DNA of 5,304 nt from Candidatus Cloacimonadota bacterium. GTDB lineage: Bacteria; Cloacimonadota; Cloacimonadia; Cloacimonadales; Cloacimonadaceae. Below, piece by piece: positions 1 through 5,304 of the stretch. Each line of letters opens with the position of its first letter. Position 1 is the stretch's first letter. The notes beneath the pieces were generated by a model. That model was not told where the DNA came from. It saw only the letters and a list, made by a program, of their open reading frames with translations, and made no database searches. The position numbers and the translations under genes are program-made. The stretch is from contig DAHVPA010000143.1 of the NCBI GenBank assembly GCA_027318525.1, positions 1 to 5,304 on the forward strand, written 5' to 3'.

Positions 1-866
1 AAGCCGAAGGCGAGAGCATCAGTGAAGTAATTTTCCTGGGTGATTATATTGACTGCGGACCTTCCTCCCGGCAATTGATAGACCTTATCCTGCAACTCAA
101 ACAGGATTTCCCGGTTGTCACTCTTTTGGGCAACCATGAGGAAATGCTCCTCTCCTATTACCACAAGACCTTCAATCAAATCAAAGCCGGAAACATGTGG
201 CTCAATTTCAACGGAGGTGTGGAGACCATCCGCAGCTTTTATCACCAATCTGCCATATTCAAATCCGGTCCTTATCCTTCTGAAAAGCAGATATCTGAAG
301 CTTTGTATTTTGCAGACATCATCATGCTGGACGAGAAATACAGCTCTTTCTTTGACCAACTGCAGATAAGTCACAAAGTAGCTCTGGATAAAGCCGGAGA
401 GCATCCTGACCTGTTGTTTTGCCATTCCATCCCCAGTCCCAGATATGACTTGGATAAACAGCTGGCGCTACAGACCTGGCAGGATTTGCATAGATTCATG
501 GACTCAGAGAACTGCGCTCTGGATGAAACCCCCATCTGGAACAGGCAACTGCTTTCCTCACAACTGAAGGAAAACCTGATTGTAATCCATGGTCACACCC
601 CAACCCGCTATTATAAACAGATGACCAAGCTCATCAGGCATTGGGAGGACGAGGAACACGCACCTTACGTTGTGAGGGAAAAGAAAAGCAGGAAACTGGT
701 GCAGATTGATATTGACTCAGGGCTGATTTACGGCGGCACCCTGACCATGCTGGCTATCGACGATGCTCCCGAGGCGGAGAATCTCTTTCCCCGTTATCTT
801 TCAGTCAATCCCAAAAGCGGTTTCAGAAACAAGCTCTTCAGCCTGCGTGAACTGAACCTGCTCTGA
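1..866 (+). CDS. Metallophosphoesterase of the PPP/calcineurin-like family (5' end missing)
   Basis: The frame is open from base 3 to the TGA at 864-866, so the gene begins before the window. The TTG at 75 is not a credible start, because the first family motif (VIFLGDYIDCGPSS) is encoded upstream of it at 27-68. The metal-site motifs follow in order: GDxxD (39-53), LLGNHE (123-140), FCHS with its single His (417-428), and HGHTPT (588-602). The ending DIDSGLIYGGTLTML (about 708-752) resembles the terminal DTGxxxGGxLT block of bacterial PPP phosphatases and ApaH-like enzymes. Such proteins are cytoplasmic, bind two metal ions and hydrolyse phosphomonoesters or diadenosine polyphosphates; the substrate here cannot be told. 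One oddity is that the usual GDxxDRG motif reads GDYIDCG, with Cys (54-56) where the phosphate-contacting Arg normally sits. The gene converges on the SIMPL gene, stop to stop. Confidence 0.88.
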   Translation, partial: AEGESISEVIFLGDYIDCGPSSRQLIDLILQLKQDFPVVTLLGNHEEMLLSYYHKTFNQIKAGNMWLNFNGGVETIRSFYHQSAIFKSGPYPSEKQISEALYFADIIMLDEKYSSFFDQLQISHKVALDKAGEHPDLLFCHSIPSPRYDLDKQLALQTWQDLHRFMDSENCALDETPIWNRQLLSSQLKENLIVIHGHTPTRYYKQMTKLIRHWEDEEHAPYVVREKKSRKLVQIDIDSGLIYGGTLTMLAIDDAPEAENLFPRYLSVNPKSGFRNKLFSLRELNLL

Positions 867-1571
867 TTATTTCAGTCCGAAGACCGCAGAAATCGTTACT
901 GAGATACTCTTGTTGCGTGTGCTGGTGTTGTAAATCCCATAATCCGAAACGTCAGTGGAGTATGGCTCTGTAATCTGAAAAACGCCTGCCTTGGCTTCGC
1001 GCATCTTTCCCAGTCTCACTTTAGCTGATGAAGATACTTCCTTAGCCCTTTCCAGAGCGTCAGAGGTGGCTTCTGACAGCAGTTGTTTTTTCATTTCGGG
1101 TAGTTTGGTATAAAGGTAGGAAAGGTTGGACATCTGCAGCAGCAGTCCTTTCTCCGCAAAGAATTCCGGATTAAGGGAGAGCTTTTCGATAGTATCCAGT
1201 TGATTGGAGATGATAAATACATTCTGGTTCAGATTGTAAGAAGTAATATGCCCGTAGTTGTCATACATGGGATTGCTGGTTATGGGCTGGATGTTGATTT
1301 CCTTTTCCGGGATACCGTTTTTGACGAGATATGCCTTAAAATCGTTTACGTCGGCAGCAAGTTTTTTATAGGAGGAGCTCAGCGCTTCCACTTCCGAGGT
1401 TTTCTGCACGGTCAGATTCCATTTAACCATGTCCGAAACAAACTGCTTGCTGGCGTAACCTACTATCCGCAAAGACTTCTGCTGCTGCTTGCTCTGCACG
1501 AGAAAAATCCCGATTAATAGCATACCGATGACAAAACTGAGTCCCAATATCTTGGAATTTCCGTTTAGCAT
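867..1571 (-). CDS. SIMPL-domain (DUF541, COG2859) membrane-anchored protein
   Basis: The protein is 234 residues from the ATG at 1571-1569. An in-frame GTG lies two codons earlier (1577-1575). I prefer the ATG because GAGGTGA (1580-1574) sits just upstream, with the same two-base gap to ATG as in the neighbouring mini-ORF, whereas the GTG is inside that Shine-Dalgarno. Residues about 8-25 form one hydrophobic segment (ILGLSFVIGMLLIGIFLV), an uncleaved anchor or signal peptide. The rest, about 34-233, matches the SIMPL pattern: IVGYASKQFVSDMVKWNLTV, a KxYLVKNGIPEKEINIQPI stretch, a helix-rich middle (LLSEATSDALERAKEVS) and a closing SVTISAVFGL strand. The body should lie outside the cytoplasmic membrane. 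SIMPL proteins are widespread and mostly of unknown function; some (YggE-like) are linked to oxidative stress, and a specific role here would be a guess. It is divergent from the C25 peptidase gene. Confidence 0.87.
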   Translation of the reverse strand: MLNGNSKILGLSFVIGMLLIGIFLVQSKQQQKSLRIVGYASKQFVSDMVKWNLTVQKTSEVEALSSSYKKLAADVNDFKAYLVKNGIPEKEINIQPITSNPMYDNYGHITSYNLNQNVFIISNQLDTIEKLSLNPEFFAEKGLLLQMSNLSYLYTKLPEMKKQLLSEATSDALERAKEVSSSAKVRLGKMREAKAGVFQITEPYSTDVSDYGIYNTSTRNKSISVTISAVFGLK

Positions 1572-1573
1572 AA

Positions 1574-1580
1574 TCACCTC
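1574..1580 (-). promoter_or_regulatory. Ribosome binding site of the SIMPL gene
   Basis: GAGGTGA on the minus strand complements the 16S rRNA 3' end over seven bases and lies two bases before the ATG at 1571. It decides the start choice against the GTG at 1577, which falls within it. It also contains the TGA stop of the mini-ORF. Confidence 0.65.
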
Positions 1581-1600
1581 ACTGTTTTCCCTAAATACAT
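1574..1600 (-). other. Mini-ORF (MYLGKTVR) ahead of the SIMPL gene, possible leader peptide
   Basis: On the minus strand, ATG at 1600-1598 is preceded by AGGAGGTGAAAATG, a near-perfect Shine-Dalgarno. It opens an 8-codon frame that ends in TGA at 1576-1574. This stop shares bases with the in-frame GTG of the SIMPL gene (GTGA overlap) and ends two bases before its ATG at 1571. The arrangement fits translational coupling or re-initiation, with the end of the mini-ORF forming the second ribosome site GAGGTGA. The peptide has no run of one amino acid of the kind attenuators use. It could be a chance frame downstream of a decoy Shine-Dalgarno; no homologue can be judged at this length. Confidence 0.4.
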
Positions 1601-1603
1601 TTT

Positions 1604-1610
1604 CACCTCC
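1604..1610 (-). promoter_or_regulatory. Strong Shine-Dalgarno of the mini-ORF
   Basis: The minus strand reads AGGAGGTGAAAATG, with GGAGGTG at 1610-1604 and the ATG at 1600-1598. The complementarity is longer than that of the SIMPL gene's own site. If it is used, ribosomes would load here first and reach the SIMPL start by coupling. Confidence 0.5.
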
Positions 1611-1694
1611 TAATCCCTGCTGATATTAAGTCAAGGATTTTCCTGCATCTCGCCCAGCTCTGTTTTTCCCTTTCCTCAACCCAACCACAGATGC

Positions 1695-1782
1695 ATTACT
1701 TGACTATTACTATACTATTACGGTATCAATACGGTCATTGACTGTAATGCTACCGTAATAGTACCGTATTAATACCGTAGTG
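1695..1782. repeat. Two-way array of 11-bp units around TACGGT/ACCGTA
   Basis: The block divides into eight consecutive 11-bp units: ATTACTTGACT, ATTACTATACT, ATTACGGTATC, AATACGGTCAT, TGACTGTAATG, CTACCGTAATA, GTACCGTATTA, ATACCGTAGTG. On the left, TAC recurs at 1697, 1708, 1719 and 1730. On the right, ACCGTA recurs at 1752, 1763 and 1774. Neighbouring units within an arm agree at roughly 7 to 9 of 11 bases. Because the right half is the reverse complement of the left, two overlapping dyads arise: 1713-1725 with 1751-1763 (13 of 13 bp) and 1719-1735 with 1763-1779 (16 of 17 bp). The unit length is close to one DNA helix turn. No T-run follows on either strand, so it is not a simple terminator. 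An operator bound cooperatively, or a genome-wide intergenic repeat, are the likeliest readings. Confidence 0.85.
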
Positions 1783-1893
1783 CTGTTAAGGATGGATTGT
1801 GAAAAATTGCTCGACAGAATATCGGGGCTAAAAGGATGTTGTTAAATTCAAAACTGGCGCGCTGATTGCATCATAAACTGATATCTTTTGGTT

Positions 1894-1897
1894 GGAG
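1894..1897 (+). promoter_or_regulatory. Ribosome binding site of the C25 peptidase gene
   Basis: GGAG lies seven bases ahead of the ATG at 1905-1907. It supports this start, which also places a good signal peptide at the N-terminus. Confidence 0.7.
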
Positions 1898-1904
1898 ACG
1901 GATT

Positions 1905-4900
1905 ATGCGAAGATTTTTCCTGCCGCTGATTATTGCTGTGCTGGCAACCGCTTTGAGCGGTAAAAGCCTTTGGATGGAAAAGACTGACGATGGAAACCTG
2001 AAGCTTAGTTTTCAGATACCGGAAGTCACTACGGAGAAGTCTGTTTCAGAAGGCAACCTGCAGACCCGGATAAAGGTTGAGTCAACCGACGGGGAAGAAT
2101 GGCAGGAAAACATGTCCGGTCTGCCGCAGCTGCAGAGTTGGATTTACGTCCCGGCAGGTTATGCAGCGGAGGTGCAGGTCGTCAGTCAGGATACCAGGAC
2201 GGATAATACACTATCCGGATTTCGGACAGATCCCGCAGAAGCAGGAGTTCCCTGGATTGACATATCCGAGACAGCTGTTTTACGTGGCAACAGGCTGCTT
2301 TCCCTCTGTGTCAAACCCTTCCGTTATAATCAGACGGAAGGTAAAATGACAGTCCTGAACAGGGCGGAGCTCAGAGTAAACTTTATCCCTGACAGCAGCA
2401 ATCAGTCCTCTGCCCGGTTACTATCTCCCGCCACTCTGCAGATGGTTAAATCCATGTGTCTGAACAGAGATGACATCCGCACTCCGGCACAGGGTCCGGG
2501 CAGTTATGTAATCCTTTATAATGGCAGCACGTTAACAAATATGATTCAGCCTCTGGCAGACTGGAAACACGCCAAAGGCTACAATGTGGCAATGGTCAAT
2601 ATCAGTTCTATCGGAACGACGACTGACGCCATCAAAAGTTATCTTCAAACAGCATATGACACCTGGCTTGAACCGCCTGAATTCATATTGATTCTGGGCA
2701 AATCAGTCGGTTCCACCCAAATGGTGCCATCTTATATAGAACCATATAATTACAATACCGTAGGCGATTACAGGTATACGTTGCTGGAAGGTGCAGACCA
2801 GATTCCGGATGCTTTCATCGGCAGAATCACCTTTGCCAGCACAGATGAATTGCAGACAGCTATCAACCGCATCCTTAACTATGAAAAAATGCAGTCTCTT
2901 TCGGCATCAGATTGGCAAAACAAGTCCTTTCTGCTGGCGGATATATCAGATTCGGGCGAATCCTGCCTCACCACCATGCATTATATCAAATCGCTGTTGC
3001 AGGAATATAATCCCGGAGTGCAGTTAATGGAAGCCTATTCCGGTTCTTTTCCCAGCCAGATTAACACAGCATTCAATAGCGGAATCGGCACCTACTGGTA
3101 TCGGGGGCATGGAGATTTCAGCGGCTGGAGCACTACAGACATCAATAATCTGAATAACTCGGGAAAGTTTCCCTTCTTCTCATACATCACCTGTTTTACA
3201 GCCAACTTCAACTCATCCACCTCCGTTTCGCAAGCGGAAAGACTGATCAGACTGGGCACACCCCAAGTTCCCAGAGGTGCCATCGGAGTGGTTGGCGCAA
3301 CATGTGAAACCCACACTTGCCTCAATAACATAGTGACGGGTGGAATGGCATTTGGCATATACAAGGAAAATCTGACCCAATGCGGTCCTGTCATGCTGCG
3401 TGGAAAGCTTGCGTTGCGAGCAAATTATCCGCAAAATCCGGCTAGTTATGTGGATCAGTATATGCAGTCCATCAACCTGATGGGCGATCCCGGACTGGAG
3501 ATTTGGCTTAAACCGGCAGCAGTGATATCTGTGTCAGCTCCTTCAACCCTTTCCGCACAAGGCGGCAACGCTTCCATTCGTGTCACTTTGGCTGATGGAA
3601 CACCTGTGGAGGGAGCTTGGGTTTGTCTGTCCAAAGGTAATAATGAGCTTTTTGTCAGAGGTTATACCAACAGCTCAGGATGGATTGTGTTGCAATATAA
3701 TTCTGTAACACCAGGCTTAGTCACGCTTACGGTAACCAAACCCAATCACAAGACCTTTCAGACTAACCTGCCGCAGCAGACCAGTCAACCGGCACCCACT
3801 CTGCAGGATATTACTGCTTTGCAACAGTGTTATGCCGGCTCGGAACTTGCTTTCCCCGTAACTTTCACCAATAGTGGCAGCACGGATTTAACCGGGGTCT
3901 TTGCAGTATTGAGTTCGCTTACCGGAGATGTCAGCATAAGTCAGGATTCGGTCTTTCTGGGAGACCTGCCGGCAGGCTCAAGCAGCACATCGACGGGAAA
4001 TTTCCAGATAACAATAAATCCATCCATTCCCAAGGGCAGTCAAATCTATCTACAGCTTCAACTGCAGACTGCTCAAGGCGATTTCAGCTATCCGCTCATA
4101 CTTGCAGAAAACGGTCCTGAACTGGCTATTGCAGCATCTTCCTTTGAGGCTAATCCACTCAACCATGGCACAAACTTTCTGAATCTGGTTTTGGAGAATG
4201 TTGGACCAACAGGAATGACCGGACTGGAAGCTATCCTGCAGAGTTCCAATCCTTTGGCAGTGGTGCAAAATCCCAATCAGACTTGGGGTGCAATCGCTGC
4301 CGATTCGCTATATTCAATACCGGTTCCTTTTGAAATAACGGTGGCGGATTCCCTTCCTGAAGGGGCGGTTGTCAGATTTACTCTGGAACTTTTCAACACA
4401 GCGGGATTCGTGCAATATATCCAAATCGAAAACAGGATAGGGACGATTTCCACCAACGATATGACAGGTCCTGACAGCTATGGATATGTTTGTTACGGAC
4501 CAGGTGATGCGGGATATGTGAACTACAATTGGATAGAGCTGGATCCAACTCAAGGGGGCACCGGCTATTACATAAATATGTCTGATACCAACATCGATGG
4601 AGGGGGGGTAAGCTCATTAATCAACCTGCCCTTTAACCTCAGATATTATGGCAGATCATATAGTCAGCTTTCCATCTGCACCAACGGATTTATTATGCCC
4701 GGCACGCAATCCAGCATAGAATGGATGAACTGGCAGATTCCAGGTCCAATGGTGCCCAGACCAATAATTGCGCCTTTCTGGGACGACCTTCTGACAGACA
4801 GCAGCAGCCGGATTATGTATAAATACGACCCTGTCCTGAATGCTGAAATCATCCAGTGGCAGAACATGAAGAATAAGCATGTCCCTTCCAATCGTGAGAC

Positions 4901-5304
4901 GTTTCAGGTCATTATCTACGACCCTGTTTATAACTCGACACCTACAGGGGACAGTCCCATCCTCTTCCAGTATAAAATGTTCAACAATGTGGACAGCGGC
5001 AACTATGGCAACGACTATATCGACCATGGACAATACGCTTCCATCGGGATTGCAGACCATACAGGATTGAACGGGATTGGTTATAGCTTCAATAATCAGT
5101 ATCCCGGAACTGCAATGAGCCTGTCTTCGTTTTCAACCCTTTATTTTACAACCCTGCCCACTTACCAGACAGCAGCCAATCCGGTCATTTTGAATTGCCA
5201 GACTGCTGAACTGAACGGTAATGGCAATGGGCAGGTTGATGCCGGAGAACAAATCAGTCTGACCTATGTGCTAAAAAATATCGGTTTGGAAACAATCGCC
5301 CCAT
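1905..5304 (+). CDS. Secreted gingipain-family (C25) cysteine peptidase, multidomain, 3' end missing
   Basis: The frame runs open to the window edge with 1133 residues visible. Residues 1-20 form a signal peptide (MRRFFLPLIIAVLATALSG). Residues about 20-195 resemble the C25 propeptide, including ISETAVLRGNRLLSLCVKPF and a closing ELRVNF strand. Residues about 200-535 are the peptidase domain: SYVILYNG start, DWKHAKGYNV, a TLLEGADQIPDAFIGRI block, YRGHGDFSGW with His402, ITCFTANF with Cys430, RGAIGVVGATCETH, and a closing NLMGDPGLEIWL. His402 and Cys430 are the expected catalytic pair, and Asp346 is a candidate third residue by spacing. An Ig-like domain (536-623) follows, then two related Ig-like repeats (647-725, 756-834), a nidogen-like module (about 856-1082, with FWDD at 958-961 and ETFQVIIYDP from 998), an NGNGNGQVDAGE loop (1104-1115) and the start of a third repeat (1116 on). 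It should act outside the cell or on the outer membrane. A type IX sorting domain would be expected beyond the window. The substrate is unknown. The reading frame passes a run of seven G (4602-4608) without disruption. Confidence 0.88.
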   Translation, partial: MRRFFLPLIIAVLATALSGKSLWMEKTDDGNLKLSFQIPEVTTEKSVSEGNLQTRIKVESTDGEEWQENMSGLPQLQSWIYVPAGYAAEVQVVSQDTRTDNTLSGFRTDPAEAGVPWIDISETAVLRGNRLLSLCVKPFRYNQTEGKMTVLNRAELRVNFIPDSSNQSSARLLSPATLQMVKSMCLNRDDIRTPAQGPGSYVILYNGSTLTNMIQPLADWKHAKGYNVAMVNISSIGTTTDAIKSYLQTAYDTWLEPPEFILILGKSVGSTQMVPSYIEPYNYNTVGDYRYTLLEGADQIPDAFIGRITFASTDELQTAINRILNYEKMQSLSASDWQNKSFLLADISDSGESCLTTMHYIKSLLQEYNPGVQLMEAYSGSFPSQINTAFNSGIGTYWYRGHGDFSGWSTTDINNLNNSGKFPFFSYITCFTANFNSSTSVSQAERLIRLGTPQVPRGAIGVVGATCETHTCLNNIVTGGMAFGIYKENLTQCGPVMLRGKLALRANYPQNPASYVDQYMQSINLMGDPGLEIWLKPAAVISVSAPSTLSAQGGNASIRVTLADGTPVEGAWVCLSKGNNELFVRGYTNSSGWIVLQYNSVTPGLVTLTVTKPNHKTFQTNLPQQTSQPAPTLQDITALQQCYAGSELAFPVTFTNSGSTDLTGVFAVLSSLTGDVSISQDSVFLGDLPAGSSSTSTGNFQITINPSIPKGSQIYLQLQLQTAQGDFSYPLILAENGPELAIAASSFEANPLNHGTNFLNLVLENVGPTGMTGLEAILQSSNPLAVVQNPNQTWGAIAADSLYSIPVPFEITVADSLPEGAVVRFTLELFNTAGFVQYIQIENRIGTISTNDMTGPDSYGYVCYGPGDAGYVNYNWIELDPTQGGTGYYINMSDTNIDGGGVSSLINLPFNLRYYGRSYSQLSICTNGFIMPGTQSSIEWMNWQIPGPMVPRPIIAPFWDDLLTDSSSRIMYKYDPVLNAEIIQWQNMKNKHVPSNRETFQVIIYDPVYNSTPTGDSPILFQYKMFNNVDSGNYGNDYIDHGQYASIGIADHTGLNGIGYSFNNQYPGTAMSLSSFSTLYFTTLPTYQTAANPVILNCQTAELNGNGNGQVDAGEQISLTYVLKNIGLETIAP

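Larger units (their letters stand above)
1601..1904. other. Divergent intergenic region (about 300 bp)
   Basis: The region separates the divergently transcribed SIMPL and C25 peptidase genes and must hold both promoters. Bases 1653-1687 are pyrimidine-rich on the plus strand, so purine-rich in a SIMPL transcript. An imperfectly placed 7-bp inverted repeat (1644-1650 with 1689-1695) has a 38-base loop and is weak. Bases 1695-1782 hold the 11-bp array. Bases 1783-1893 show no hairpin, repeat or convincing -35/-10 pair. No tRNA or other RNA gene is recognisable. Confidence 0.6.

Noticed and set aside
75..866. TTG at 75 as the start of the phosphoesterase
   Set aside because: The frame is open to base 3 and the first metal-site motif lies upstream of 75, so the gene is cut by the window edge.
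1200..1517. 105-codon plus-strand frame opposite the SIMPL gene
   Set aside because: The SIMPL product on the other strand has a full-length family match, so this is its antisense shadow.
1653..1687. Pyrimidine-rich tract as a functional element
   Set aside because: It is short, not a mirror repeat and not strictly pyrimidine; nothing ties it to a function.
1700..1729. TTGACT (1700-1705) with TATCAA (1724-1729) as a sigma-70 promoter
   Set aside because: The spacing is 18 but the -10 is poor, and both hexamers are parts of the 11-bp array. Promoter rules in this group may also differ.
1713..1763. Hairpin as a rho-independent terminator
   Set aside because: The stem is AT-rich and no T-run follows on either strand. 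It lies ahead of two divergent genes, not behind a gene.
1695..1782. CRISPR array
   Set aside because: The units are 11 bp with no unique spacers, and no cas gene is present.
4602..4608. Run of seven G as a frameshift or phase-variation site
   Set aside because: The frame continues intact with sensible domain sequence on both sides, and one seven-base tract is weak evidence for slippage.
4656..5060. 134-codon minus-strand frame
   Set aside because: It lies wholly inside the continuous C25 peptidase frame, whose domain motifs are clear. The antisense protein shows no recognisable family features.

Overview
The window holds three protein genes and one intergenic region with a striking ordered repeat. 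The most likely source is an uncultured Bacteroidota/FCB-like bacterium, and Candidatus Cloacimonadota fits best. This is an inference from the gene types: a large secreted gingipain-like (C25) peptidase with Ig-like and nidogen-like modules and an Asn-Gly-rich, presumably calcium-binding loop, next to a SIMPL-domain protein and a PPP-type metallophosphoesterase. There is no rRNA or marker gene to confirm it.

Layout: (1) 1-866, plus strand, the 3' part of a calcineurin-like/PPP-family phosphoesterase whose start lies before the window. (2) 867-1571, minus strand, a membrane-anchored SIMPL-domain (DUF541/COG2859) protein. Genes 1 and 2 converge and their stop codons abut with no base between them. 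(3) 1572-1904, a divergent intergenic region. It carries an 8-codon mini-ORF with a near-perfect Shine-Dalgarno, overlapping the SIMPL start region, and a block of about 88 bp (1695-1782) built of 11-bp units. The units run in one orientation on the left and the opposite orientation on the right, making overlapping long dyads. (4) 1905-5304, plus strand, a signal-peptide-bearing C25 (gingipain-family) cysteine peptidase with 1133 residues visible and still open at the window end. It has a propeptide region, a catalytic domain with His402 and Cys430, an Ig-like domain, two related Ig-like repeats, a nidogen-like beta-rich module, and the start of a third repeat.

The peptidase and the SIMPL protein are divergently transcribed, so the 11-bp array could control either or both. 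Nothing in the sequence links the three proteins into one pathway. The peptidase is inferred to be exported, probably by a type IX-like route, but its C-terminus is outside the window. I see no tRNA, rRNA, CRISPR, insertion sequence or phage gene. The least explained element is the 11-bp-period array.
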